From Anthoceros angustus (taxonomy: Eukaryota > Streptophyta > Anthocerotopsida > Anthocerotales > Anthocerotaceae), in NCBI GenBank assembly GCA_010909165.1, contig MU008190.1:186001-250000 (forward strand): a stretch of 64,000 nucleotides of DNA, written 5' to 3'. Positions 23,490 to 35,399 of this stretch are shown one piece after another. A program made the translations under genes and the position numbers. Position 1 is the stretch's first letter. The number at the start of each line of letters is the position of its first letter. The notes under the pieces were generated by a model. The model was not told the origin of the DNA. It ran no database searches and saw only the letters and a program-made list of their open reading frames with translations.

Positions 23490-25651
23490 ATGGCCCAGGC
23501 CCAGCCTCACCCCAACGGCATGGAGGTGTACAAGCGGCGCGAGAAGGAGGCGCTGGACTTCATCGAAACCGTCACCATCACCGCCAAGGAGGTGCAGGAC
23601 CAGGTGCTGTCCGCCATTCTCACCCGCAACGCCCACACCGAGTATCTTCAGCGCTACGGGCTCAACGGTAGAGTTGACAAGGACTCCTTCAAGCGCCTGC
23701 TGCCCCTCATCACCTACGAGGACCTGCAGCCCGAAATCCAGCGCATTGCAAACGGGGACACCTCCCCCATTCTGTCGGCGCAGCCCATCTCCGAGTTCCT
23801 CACCAGGTAAGCACCGTGTCCTCTGGGACCCATCACTGCTGCAACCCATCCATCCGTCCATCCATCCATCCAATCCACACTTGACTGTCAAACTCACGCT
23901 GCCACACATCCTGCCAACGAACTGCCGCAGCTCTGGGACGTCGGCTGGGGAGCGCAAGCTGATGCCCACCATTTCGGAGGAATTCGAGAGGCGAACGCTG
24001 CTCTACAGCCTGCTCATGCCCGTCATGAACCAGTGAGAGTGCATTTGCTTTCGCAATGTCTCAACCAACTTTGTGACCCAAAATTGCCTGCTTCCCATGA
24101 ACTGACTCACACACTTGTGTTGTGGGCGATGGATCTGACTGAACCAGGTACCTGGCGGATCTGGACAAGGGGAAAGGCATGTTCTTTCTCTTCATCCGCC
24201 CGGAGGCGAAGACGCCGGGCGGGCTGCTGGCCAGGCCGGTGCTGACCAGCTACTACAAGAGCCCATACTTCACGCTGCGGCCATACGACCCCTACAACGT
24301 GCTCACATCGCCCAACGAGGTGGTGCTGTGCCCGGACGCGCACCAGACCATGTACTGCCACCTCATATGCGGGCTGCTGCAGCGGAGCGAGGTGCTGCGG
24401 ATGGGAGCCGTGTTCGCCTCGGGCTTCCTCCGCGCCATCCGGTACCTGGAGGAGCACTGGCCGGAGCTGGTGGAGGACATCCGGCTGGGCCGGCTGAGCG
24501 ACCTGGTGACGGATCTGGCGGCCCGGGCGGCGGTGGAACAGCTGCTGGGCGGGCAGCCCCGGCCGGAGCTGGCGGAGGCCATCCGCCGGGAGTGCGCCGC
24601 CTCCAGCTGGCAGGGCATCATCTCCCGCCTCTGGCCCAACACCAAGTACATCGAGGTGGTGATTACGGGGACCATGGCGCAGTACATCCCCACCCTGGAC
24701 TACTACAGCGGCGGCCTACCCCTGGCCAGCACCATGTACGCCTCCTCCGAGTGCTACTTCGGCATCAACCTCAAGCCCCTCTGCCATCCCTCCGAGGTCA
24801 CCTACACCCTGCTGCCCAACATGTGCTACTACGAGTTCCTCCCCGTCAAGCGCAGCCACGACATCCAGGACCTGGCCTCGGACTCCGACTTCACCTCCCG
24901 CGCCGACGCCCTCCAGCTCGTCGAGCTCCACGACGTCCAGATCGGCCTCGAGTACGAGCTCGTCCTCACCACCTACGCTGGTAAGCCTTGCATTGCATTC
25001 CCAGGCCTCCAGGTCATGGAATCCTTTCAAGAGCTATCGTAATGGCTGTGGGCACTGACTTTGACGCCTGCTCCTGCTCCTGCTCCAGGCCTGTATCGTT
25101 ACCGGGTGGGAGATGTGCTCAGAGTGACGGGGTTCCACAACAACGCGCCCCAGTTCCACTTCGTGTGCCGGAAGAACGTGGTGCTCAGCATCGACGCCGA
25201 CAAGACGGATGAGGAGGATCTGCACACGGCGGTGGAGAACGCGGTCAGGCAACATCTGCAGCCGGAGGGGGCTCGCCTCATCGAGTACACCAGCTACGCC
25301 GACACGTCCTCCATCCCCGGCCACTACGTCATCTACTGGGAGCTCAGGGCGGACAAGAAACTGACGCCGCAGCTGTTCCAGGAATGCTGCTTCACCATGG
25401 AGGAGTCTCTGGATGTCATCTACAGGGCGGGGAGGGTGGAGGGATCCGTGGGGCCGCTGGAGATCAGGGTGGTGAAGCCCGGGACCTTCGATGCTTTGAT
25501 GGATTACGCTCTCACCCGCGGGGCTTCCATCAACCAGTACAAGACGCCCAGGTGTGTGAAGTTCAATCCCATCGTGGAGCTGCTCAATGCGCGCGTCTCC
25601 TCCAGCTATTTCAGCCCCCGGCTGCCGCATTGGGTGTCGTTTAGGCCTTGA
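23490..25651 (+). CDS. GH3 acyl-acid amido synthetase (GH3-A)
   Basis: ATP-dependent enzyme of the ANL superfamily that adenylates a plant acyl acid (for this type, usually indole-3-acetic acid) and transfers it to an amino acid. Four exons join in frame to 604 residues: 23490-23806, 23931-24032, 24148-24980, 25089-25651. Motif [11 protein letters not shown] is at 106-115, motif II YASSE at 337-341 and motif III YRVGD at 422-426, all canonical. [12 protein letters not shown] and [14 protein letters not shown] are typical of group II GH3 proteins. The length fits the family (about 600). I chose the ATG at 23490, the first ATG of the frame. Unlike GH3-B and GH3-C, it lacks the intron in the middle of the protein. 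The exons are very GC-rich, which creates long antisense shadow frames. Confidence 0.95.
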
Positions 25652-27225
25652 TTAATGGGTTTCATCTTATGGGGGGATCATCAAGGCGTCCGCCTGTGAT
25701 CGATGCTGGAGATCATCGAACTCTGACGCACGCTCACCTGCTGCTGCTGCTGGGGTCCACTTCGGGTAGTCAGGAGCGCATGGCCATAGAAATAAGAGGC
25801 AGCCACGTTTTGGTCAAGGGGTCTGCTATGTCGACGTCGTGCACACATCAGGCAGGCCTCTTGAAGCTGACATCGACACGGCAACCTTAACAAGAAGGAG
25901 AAAAGGGTTGTAAGTATTTTTGCCGATCGACTTGCAGAGCTCTGTGGCTGCTGTGGCTTCTGGGGGGAAGGGTTTCACTCACCTCCGGCGACTCGGAAAC
26001 TCTTTTCTGCTCCACGATCTTCACAAAAGGCCAGTGTCGCAGGTATAATGCATCCCTTAGTAGTAGTGGAGAAAGCCTTAAGTCATGCTGGGCCTCATTC
26101 GTGGGCACTTTTCTTTCACTAGTTTCAGAGACTGTCCCCGGCTGGCATGATAGGAAGCAGTTCTAAAGGAGACCGATGCCGGTTCCTTGTGATCAAGAAA
26201 CTGATCAATTTTGTACACATACTCACTCTTGTACCATACCCAGTCTCTACAAGGCTCCCTTCAATTCATAGCTTCAAACAACTTCGTAGCCTGCTGGGGG
26301 AGCAGTTTCTGAAGGGGAATACCAAGGCCAGGAAGACTCAGTCCACGAACAGACTGAGGGAGGAGCATCCGGGGGAGACGGAGGCCCAGATGGGTATCCA
26401 GCTCCTGCAACTGGGTGCACGTGAGGAGGAGGAGGTCACGAGAGACTGGATCGGTTCATGTCCGTGGTAGGGTCCCATCCATCGACACACTCTGTGTTGC
26501 GTAAGAGCGCATTGATTCGCCATGTTACTCATCCAAGACTTGCATGTGTTGTTCATCATCATTGCAATCCGTATCCTTGCTAGCATCACTGCCTGGTCGT
26601 TGAAGGCAAGGCGGGCCCGAGGACGGCATTACACGTAAGTGTCTCACAAAGAGGGAACAGCTTGTTTGCGTCCTACCAACGGTGAGGTGAGGTGCTGATC
26701 TTATGGGGCCTTCCAGATTCTGACTCCACCTACCTTCCACTTGCCAGCCATTTCGGCAAGGACATCTTGGCAGCAACTGTGCGAAATGGCATTGGGCTCA
26801 CCAGTCGGTATTCGTCAACTTTGGGGTCGCTCTGCTTGCATGCAACTTTTCTTTCTGCTGGAGATCTCCGCATCAGCATCTGTGGTAAGAGAGCCCACCA
26901 CGTTATTGCTTCTACATGCAGAGGTGTGAGGTGTGGGTCTTTCGTGTTCAAGGCCCCGCATCGGCTTGGACAGATACAGCGATCCGCCAATCTCTCATCA
27001 CGTGGTGCAGGCAAGCATGTAGCCTCATTGCTCGCATAGCGCGCTTCCTTGTCAGACGCACAACTTCCAAGCCCAGTGGAGGAAGGGTTTACGTTCAGCT
27101 TGAGAAGAGGTCCCAACTTGCTTTTTCGAAAGGGGTCAATTTCGACCATAGGACATCCAGGAACACAGCAAGTGGCAGAGAATGCACTTTTTTTCCTTCC
27201 TTGAGATCTTCTTGACGTCACAATG
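25652..27225. other. intergenic between GH3-A and GID4 (convergent 3' ends)
   Basis: GH3-A (+) and GID4 (-) point towards each other across this gap. A long minus-strand frame (26730-27221) lies directly downstream of the GID4 stop but matches no family I recognise and is probably chance or 3' UTR. Confidence 0.45.
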
Positions 27226-28865
27226 CTATCGGAAAGAATATGTTTGGAACTGATACCCCCGGCGTCCTTCAGTTGTTACTTTCAGTTCCAGCTTTTGGAA
27301 GGGACTGCAGGCAGAACAATCAGAACGAGTGGAGTAAGTACCATCTCACCCAACAGAATCTGCTTGTTCAATTCAACAAAAAGCCAGCCTAAGTGAACCA
27401 GCTTCGTTTGTAGGAGGAGCGGATGCATACCTGCTGTGGGGATCATAGTAGTACCCACTGACTGAGCCATCAGAGCGGCAGAAACAGACGTAGTAGAATC
27501 CCGCTATGGTCAATCCACAATCTGCACCAACGTTGACAAAAAATTTCTCCTTCCATCTCTGTATGTATGGACAGAAAGAATGAGCTGATTTTCAAAAGGA
27601 AACGGCACGCTGAACTGGCTTAAGGGGCAGAAACACTGTGACGGAGGTCTTTGTCACTCACATCAAACACACGCGCAGACAAGAACCCAGAACATACCAT
27701 GAAGATATAGGGGTAATTTGCAAGATCCAGTGAACGCCCAGAGTCCTGTTGCACTGCTTCCTGAAGGACGGTTCAACATACACCGACCAGTAACGGTTTG
27801 TAAGCTACATCTTTCGTGCCTAGGCTTGTATACAAGCCAAGCAGTAGCCACAAGCAGTGTCCCACGTAGACTTGTCTCACTAGAAAGGACTCACCCGGAA
27901 AGGTTCGAAGGAAGGGAACTTGGACCAGTGCTCCACATCCACGTCACGCCTGTGGAACGAACAACAGGCGTCAAATCAAACCACCTCACCTCGGAGTCGT
28001 TCACAACAAAGCTATGCAGGACTTTGACACACACTCACGATGCATCCCACTGGCCAGTGTAAAACCAGTAGTTCTTGTTGTCAACAATTTGACCTTCCCA
28101 GAACGTCACCACCTGCATATCAAGCCACAATTCCGGTCGTCAGCCTCACAGTCACACATGATCTGCCAGCCACAGCAACATAGGGTTTTTCCTACAGGTA
28201 CCAATGAGGTGGAATTTCAAGGTAAATCCTGGACTACTCCCAGTGTTCTTTCAGCGATGGATGCTGGAAAAAAACAAGCTCAAGGGCAAACTCACCCATC
28301 GCGAAATTCGCTGGGAAGCACAGAGCTCACAATCACAAAACCATCCTGGATCTGCCATGCTGCCAAAAAATGCGAAGAGCATCGTGGCATCCACCTTCAC
28401 TTACTGGAATCTCTGCTTGGGGAACATTGAGAGCCTCCATACTGCCGCACAGGTACCCGCGTTGTAGGTCACATCCCTGAATCCGCACGTTGACCTTCCA
28501 CGCCTCATCCTTTGCCCCGCTCGACACATTTTGCGTTCCCGTGAAGGCCTGCACTCAAAGCCACACCACTTGTGATTCCTCCCCCTCGCCCCTCGCCCCT
28601 CGCCCCTCGCCCCTCAGCCCATAAAACGCATTCGGCTCTGCTCTGCTCTCCGACAAAGGGAAGGATTCACAGCCCCAGTGCCAACCAAAACATCTCCCAT
28701 CCGAAAATCTGCCCTAATCCCCCGCTTGCCAGCCCGGCGCACAGCCCCAAACGGACCTGCAACTGCAACGGGACTGGCAGCATGTGCCGGACAGCAAGGC
28801 AGAGCACCACGTACCTGGCCGACGGAGAGGAAGGAGCACGTTTGGAAAAGCGCCTGACCAGGCAT
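27226..28865 (-). CDS. GID4: GID4/Vid24 substrate receptor of the CTLH (GID) ubiquitin ligase
   Basis: Seven small minus-strand exons join in frame: 28865-28815, 28548-28405, 28112-28039, 27949-27895, 27760-27698, 27558-27431, 27304-27226, giving about 197 residues. In order they carry LLSVGQ-like SFLSVGQ, AFTGTQNVSS, VNVRIQGCDL, GYLCGSMEALNVP, VVTFWEGQIVDNKNYWFYTG, HWSKFPSF, LDLANYPYIFMRWKEKFFV, NVGADCGLTIAGFYYVCF, GYYYDPHSSPFQKLEL and a short tail. This is the Vid24 beta-barrel that recognises proline-type N-degrons in yeast and human GID4. All borders are GT-AG and phases agree. The start is the only ATG in the exon 1 frame near the conserved part. No exon is long enough to reveal the gene by ORF length alone. 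Confidence 0.9.
28583..28615. repeat. (CTCGCCCC)n repeat in GID4 intron 1
   Basis: About four tandem 8-bp units, just upstream of the exon 2 acceptor on the minus strand. Confidence 0.8.
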
Positions 28866-29368
28866 GGAAACCGCAAGACGCGCCGGCGGAGGAGCACAAT
28901 TCCTGCCCAGGTGCCACTGCGGCTGCACAGAGGAGGCGTGGCAAGGCCAATTCAGCAGCTGCTGCACGCGGACGATTCTGGACACTCTTGCGCTGGCATC
29001 GGTAAAATCTCCATAGCGAAAATGGGGTCAACGAGCTGCCAGCGTTTTAAATTCGGAAGAAGCCTTCCCGTTCCTTGCCCACATCGACGTCCGTTTAACC
29101 ATGGGTAGGAAAGGAAGGGGGGCGGCCAACAGTTTTCTCTTCTCACGAGGGCACGCCCACAATACATCCGTACACGGCATCAACGCCACCTACTCCCAGC
29201 ATCAGCCAACCAGCAGCACCCTGCTCTGCATCCTGATTGCCCTAGTACCTTCCTTGTCAACAAGGGCCAGGTGCACCACCTTCCTTCTTGTACTTGCCTA
29301 TCTTCACATACATATAAATGTTTGCTACCGACAGCCCATGGTCATGCTTATGGGTGATCGGGTTAGCT
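28866..29368. other. spacer between GH3-B stop and GID4 start
   Basis: About 500 bp containing GH3-B 3' UTR and the GID4 promoter or leader. No clear TATA box was found. Confidence 0.4.
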
Positions 29369-31589
29369 TCATGCCCCGAAAACTTGGAAGGAGGGGAGGG
29401 TTGGAGAGGTGACCTCCATCACAATCCTTGAATTGAAGAGGACGACATCAGCAGAGGCCTTGAGGCACCTCGGGGTCTTGTACTGGCTATGGGTTGCACC
29501 TCGGGCAACTGCACCAGCTAATAGGAGGTCAAAAGTGCCTGACTCCACAACTCTCAGAGTCAGAGGTGCGATGAAGCCTTCGTTCCTGTTTCTTCTGTAC
29601 GTGAAGCCTAGAGAGTTTTCCAATTTTTCACAGCATTGCTCCAGGACGGACAGTGGGACTTCCTGGTGTGAGAGCTCCCAGAAGATTACATAGCGGCCTG
29701 GAGTGGTGGAGACGTCAACGTAACTCGAGTAGTCGGTCATGTTGATGCTCCTGCGCTGTTTTAGAAGGAGGGCAGCTGCCCCCACAGCTGCCAGCAGCTC
29801 ACTTTCCGTTGTTTTATCTGTATCCACGCTGAGAACCAAATTCCTTCGTTCTACGAACTGGAATTCAGGAATGTGGTTGTAAAACCTTGCCACCCTCAGG
29901 CAATCTTCCATTCTGTAGCGATACAGTCCTGCCCATCCAAGAAAACGTCGCAAGTTATGAGTTCATGCAATGAGGGGCAATGTGACATGGCTTTGAGACA
30001 TGTGGAATGACTGGCTCACCAGCGTGGGTCGTCACCACTACTTCGTACAACTTCCCCAGCTTCACGCCTGTGATGTCAACCGTCCTGGTAGCATGGTCCG
30101 AACTCTCTGTGCTGTCCGACTCCGACTGAACACTGGCTTGCTCCTCTGCTTGCCCCACATCTTCCGTGATGGGCAGAAACTCGAAGTACATCATGAATGG
30201 CAGTAGGGTGTAGGCCACGTCCTCTGGAGGACAAGCTGGTCTTAAGTTTGTCCCAAGAAATCCCTCTGAAGAAGCGTAAGTCATCGACACGATCGGGATG
30301 TTTCCCAAGTAGCCTCGCAGGAGTGGCAAGTAGGCAGCCATGCTTCCCGTGACTATGCTTTCCGCCAGTATCATGTTGGGCCACAGCTCCGCAATAATGC
30401 CATCCCACTTCGGTCTGCACCAGTCGTAAAAATGACATCTCAAGTCAGAACACTGCCGGGACCCGGCTGCTTGCTTGTATGTAAATGTATGTAACCGCCG
30501 ACAATGAGGCGGCCACACACCTACCGGCCAGAGCAGATGGATTCAACACGATCGGCCAGGTCCGGATTGGGGCCACCCATCAGCCTTTCCACTGCCTCTC
30601 TGACAGCAGGATCCTGAACATTGTCATTCAGCTTGCCCTGTCGAATATCCCAACAGAGCTGCTGCCAGCTTTTCTCCAGGTACTGCAAGGCTCTTGCAAG
30701 ACTAGGGGCAAACAGTGACCCTATTCTTACAACCTCCTTGAACTGTACCAATCCACAAAGCCAGTGGCAGTAGAGCATTTGGTTGTCTTTCTCAGGAGTG
30801 AGAATAACTTCGCCTGGACTGGTCACGGTCTTGGCGAAGGAGGCAAGAGGTCCTCTTCCAGAGAAAATAGATCTCAGAAGACTAGCTGTCACAGGCTGAG
30901 CAACTAGCCCGCCTCTTGTCTCCTCTGCTGGTCTCACACCATAGAAGTAGAGGCCCTTACCACCCTTAGCCAAATCTGGATACGCCCTGTCAACACATCA
31001 GACAGACCCACATAAATTCCACGCCCCCATTTTCAGTCCCTGTCCCAACAATGACAAAAGCCCGCAAACTCACAAAGTAGTCACCACGCTGGTGACTGAT
31101 GAGAAGACCATTTTCCTAAGACTGTCGCTCTCCACGGTCGGGTAAAACTTCCTTTCTCCGCCCGAAGTTCCAGAGCTAGCAAAAAACAGCACAGGAGCAG
31201 CTCAACTTACCTCTGCAGTGTCACTTTCTGTCACATCACATTGTCAAGCAGATGCAGAACTGTCCATTTGAAGCAGCTCACCTTGTGTGAAGCTCCACAA
31301 TCCGACCTGAGCACAGGATGGGCGACTCCTCAGAGTTCTCCCCATCAGCAATACGGTACAGGTCCTCCTTAATCGATTCATAATCACTCAGCGGCACACA
31401 GGACTTGAAGGACTCCACGTCGGTCCTCCCGTCCAGTCCATACCTTGCCAGATACTGGCAATGCGCATTCTCCTTCAGGATTGAAGCCAAAACTTCCTGC
31501 TGGACCTTCCCTGGGTTGTGGGTGATGAAGCTGATGTATTCCAGTACGCCCTCGGGTGAGTCAAGGCTGGGCAACGACTGTCCGCTCAT
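29369..31589 (-). CDS. GH3 acyl-acid amido synthetase (GH3-B), variant motif III
   Basis: Five minus-strand exons join in frame to 608 residues: 31589-31282, 31175-31074, 30986-30525, 30414-30020, 29928-29369, all GT-AG. Motif I SSGTSGGERK (103-112) and motif II YASSE (337-341) are canonical. Motif III reads YRMED (427-431) where the family has YRVGD. Asp431 is kept, but Val and Gly are replaced by Met and Glu. Each replacement can arise from one G-to-A change (GTG to ATG, GGA to GAA). The rest is open and well conserved (VTSPGEVILTPEKDNQ, NEGFIAPLTLRVV, SQYKTPRCLK). It may still make conjugates with altered nucleotide binding, or be on the way to loss. A hAT element ends 353 bp upstream of its ATG. 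Confidence 0.93.
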
Positions 31590-31733
31590 CCTGCCTGCTC
31601 TGAAAACTTACTCAACCAACACCAACAGTAGAAGACTCTACACTAAACTCCCGGCTCCAGCAGCCTGTGACAAACTGCCCCCTCCTGGGCCCGGAACTGC
31701 AATCGTCTTCTCTGGCTCTGACTGAGCTCACGT

Positions 31734-31739
31734 CACGTG
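31734..31739 (-). promoter_or_regulatory. G-box with adjoining TGACG motif, GH3-B promoter
   Basis: CACGTG at 31734-31739, about 145 bp upstream of the GH3-B start codon, overlaps CACGTCA (31729-31735), whose complement has the bZIP core TGACG. G-boxes bind bHLH/MYC and bZIP factors in plants. The role here is inferred. Confidence 0.4.
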
Positions 31740-31941
31740 GGCCATACGTTAGCTAAGGACATTAACGAGCCAAAACGACTAGCTGTCGCCCCCAGGTTTG
31801 GCAGCTGGCACAAAAGTTGCTGCTTAATTTCCGCCCATCACATTCCCATCGCTTCATTCCATGCTCGCAAGCCAGTGCTACCTGTACAACTTGCAACATG
31901 CCATTGGCTTAAACATCCACAGCATGCGAGCCAGTATCTAT

Positions 31942-34900
31942 CAGGGTGTCGATTTGACCGAGTACTATCTCAGTCCCCGGGACCGCCTAGCCTGGCTACG
32001 CTCGGTCCCAGACCGAGCATGGACCGTGCCTTTTTGCCACACTTGGTCACTAAATATAATAAATATTAAATAAATAATTTATAAATAATAATATAAAATA
32101 CAAATGTCTAGTATATTCTATCGTCGGGGCTGGTCTTTCCAAGCTTTAAAAATACCATTCTAATCTATCTCCTTAACAGGCGGACCATTGATGGATATAC
32201 TCATCAATGCATCAAGGGTCAAAATATTAAGATTAGTTCTCATGTTATTCATCACAAAGTTTTGTTTAGAAAATCCCCGCTCACATATAGCATTACTACA
32301 AGGTATGACCAAACATAATTCCCAAAGACGTAACATAGAGGGTGTCGGTACTACCCACTCCGAGTTGTTGAGTATATTTTGTAAGTGCTAACATACTCAA
32401 TCCAAAGACAAGAAGACTTCAAGATGGACACAAATGTTAGCAACTCACTTGACACACCTCATCAACTACAAAGGGTCGACAACATTAGTATTTGCATCCA
32501 AAGAGTTAGTTCCAAACTTTTCAACAATACCTCTAACAAACTATTAACTAATCAGATACGCTCATCGCATCTTCGGGATAAAATTTAGGGTGAATACGAC
32601 AAGCATGCAACACACAAAGATCGAAACTTATTATTCACTGCATCAACAACTAAAGCATATTTGTTAGCACTAGCAATGCAAGAACTTAGTTCACTTTCAG
32701 AGTAGTCAGATATTACAAAACCCTCATACACTCCATGACTTTTTTTCAAGTTTTCAATGAAAGAGAAAAGCTTTCTACTTCCCATACTCACCCTATCAAC
32801 TTTATACATACTTTTGACCTGTTCAACAACAGAATCTATGAGGGGAGCTATGCTAACTGGCTCCAGATAATCACGTTGAAAGTTAGTATTCAAGGAATTA
32901 AGGACCTCTAAAATATCTGATAAAAAGTGAAATGAAAACAAGGCCTTAGTAGTTAGTAAAGCTTGGAAGAGTCTTCCCGCAAAGAAGAAGAACTACTTGG
33001 ACCCTTATTGGCTTTTGGCCAATTTAGGCTCTCATCCTCTTGAGCAAATTTAAGTAAAGTTGGTAATAGACAAACTATTCTACTCATGGCTTGACCTCTA
33101 GACAACCAACGGACATCATGAATTCCTGATTCAGTTAAGACTTGCATTTCTAATTGCACTTGCAATTCACGCAAAGCCGTAGTCTTCTTACTTGAATGAT
33201 GAAGAGAAGCGTGCAATTTCTTGACAATCTTGTCCGCCACCTCAAAGTCGGAACCTTGGATCGCCTCTGCAAGCGCCGTCTGAGCAACACAATGAGTTTG
33301 AGCAAAATACGGATTCACATTCGCGAACTTCACAACATTGTGATCTCTTGGCCTTCCCCTTGCCAATCATGACGATGCTCCATCGCTTGCAAATCCACTC
33401 ATTTTTTTGATGTCCAGATCAAAGAGTTGCAATTGCTCAACCAAGGCGTTGAAGATCCCTTCCGCACGTGCACTTGTTATGTTGGCTTGGCTTCAAAACT
33501 CCGTTCGTCATCCCATTATGCAAATAATACACATAAATAATTATGTGTTGCACCATCGCCTTGTCTCCCCTCATCTATGAGTATCCCCATACCATGGACT
33601 TGCACGCAACCTCTCCTTCATTGTTCGTAAAAATTGGCTATGAGAACCACATGCTCCTTGCAAGCACTATCGTAAGATATGAACCATATGTCTTCACCTG
33701 GAATGCCTTCCTCCAATATCCCCATGAACTCACAAAGGTCCTCGTACATATGGAAACTCAAATCCTTCTTAGCAATGAAATAAGCGAACTTCAACAAGTT
33801 GAGAATCTCCTTATCCTTTTGGAAAAATGCATTTCAAAGTTCGTTGCATGGTTGGTTGTTGAGCCTTGGCTTGGCTTGCTCCATCTTGATGGCTAAATGA
33901 TATGTACTCCTTGCATGGTCCTCCAATGCACTCTTCCGAAAGTTCGACCAACTTTTACCCAAGCTTGAGTCGTGACCTTAGCTTGTCCCACTACACCATG
34001 ACCATGTTTTTCACAAACAACACAAAACATTCGATTCTCTCCATTGATTGAGCGCAACTCCACCCAATGAAATGCAACCTTCCATTCTTCCTTGAAGACT
34101 CTTGCCTTTTGCACCTTTTGTCTCTTTTGACTCGGTTGGCTTGTTTGGCTATTGTCGCCACTCCTTGTTTGGTCATCACGTGGAGCCCCTCCAAAAAACC
34201 CGGATGCTGAACTTTGAGAAAAATGAGCCATCTTTACCTGCAAATTTTAAAAAATTAATATAGCAAATGAAGAGCCAAAAACAAAGCTTTAAAAGAGAAG
34301 AGCTTAAAAAGAGATGAGCTCAAACAAAATGAACTCTAAACCTAAAGAGCTCAAAAGAGATGAGCTCTAAAAAAAGAGCCCTTACCAAGAAAGAACAACA
34401 AGGAGCAAGGAAGAAGAAAAAGAAGCAAGAAAGAAGAACAACAAGCACACCACAACGAGGAGAGCAACAATGAGTGATGCTCCAAATGCTAGTGTTGTGG
34501 CCTTATGTACTCTTGAAGGGTGTCTATTCATAGCATGATAGGATATGAGTCCTATGTAAGCCTATGGTTGAGATACCATATCTTAGTCCATCTTCATGGA
34601 TGAGCGTGCATATCAACAAATTATTGTATACATTAATAACTACATTCAAAGTAAAATATTACATATCTACTTTGTATAGATGTATCAAAATAAGCTAATA
34701 AAATCTCATAGAATAAAGGCTGTATTAATAGGCCATGGATGGTATTAGATAAATAAAGACATAGCCCATAGATCCATAGTGAGTGTCTTTATGACCATAC
34801 CAATTATAAGATGGGTCCATGTGTCCATAATAAATATAAATCCTTGGATATAAAATTAAGTAATTTACTAATTTTAAACCGGACCTTTTATGAACCCTCG

Positions 34901-35025
34901 GCTCCCGAAAAAAATAGGGGACCGAGGGTGGGGATCGGACTCCTGAAGAATCTCCGGTCCCATGTTTTTTTTAACACATGCCGGGACCGGGACCGAGCTT
35001 GGGATGGGGTCAAAATGACACCCTG
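31942..35025. mobile_element. hAT DNA transposon with 8-bp target duplication (3,084 bp)
   Basis: The ends are inverted repeats: CAGGGTGTCGATTTGACC at 31942 and, read from the other end at 35025, CAGGGTGTCATTTTGACC (16 of 18 match). The element is flanked by a perfect 8-bp duplication GTATCTAT (31934-31941 and 35026-35033), as expected for hAT. The interior holds a broken minus-strand hAT transposase and AT-rich non-coding DNA at 34244-34880. Confidence 0.93.
32150..34243 (-). pseudogene. hAT transposase remnant (ZNF862/Ac-like)
   Basis: Minus-strand blocks in the order of a hAT transposase. An N-terminal zinc-binding region (WKVAFHWVELRS, then FCVVCEKHG) is at about 34243-33893. A middle block with HDVRWLSRGQAMSRIV is at 33366-32953. 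FSFIENLKKSHGVYEGF follows at 32941-32585. A C-terminal dimerisation segment (RGFSKQN, LDALMSISINGPP) is at about 32280-32155. Stops and frame changes separate the blocks, so the element cannot move itself. Confidence 0.8.
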
Positions 35026-35399
35026 GTATCTATCTCTTTGTTTGCAAGGGAACCCCATGACCACGAGACTGTATCCCACATTCTTTGAAGGAGGAGTCTG
35101 ACAGGTCAGCCAGGTCAGCGAGGACGGATCCATGGCTGCACCACCATTGACTACTCCGGTATTGAGACAGTATGAAGAATTAGAAGAAGAAGAAGTATAT
35201 TAAAGTCCACTAAGGACGGAATGAAAAGATGGGATTGAAAAGATATATATACAGAAAAATGTTGAAGTTTAACCGCTATTTGAATTTCCTAAGTGCTAGT
35301 GCTGTGAAGTAAGTCAAATATTTGGCAGGTTGAAAGACAGGGTATATTTTGCCCTGAAATCCTACATTTGTTTCAAGCAAACACCTATAAGACTAGGGT

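Noticed and set aside
24292-25630. Long antisense and alternate frames across GH3-A
   Set aside because: They are shadows of GC-rich exons; only the plus-strand frame carries family motifs and intron phases.
26730-27221. 163-codon minus-strand frame directly after GID4
   Set aside because: It follows the GID4 stop codon, has no recognisable domain and no supporting splice structure; likely 3' UTR or chance.
33543-33896. 117-codon plus-strand frame in the hAT element
   Set aside because: It is antisense to the transposase remnant and has no domain of its own.
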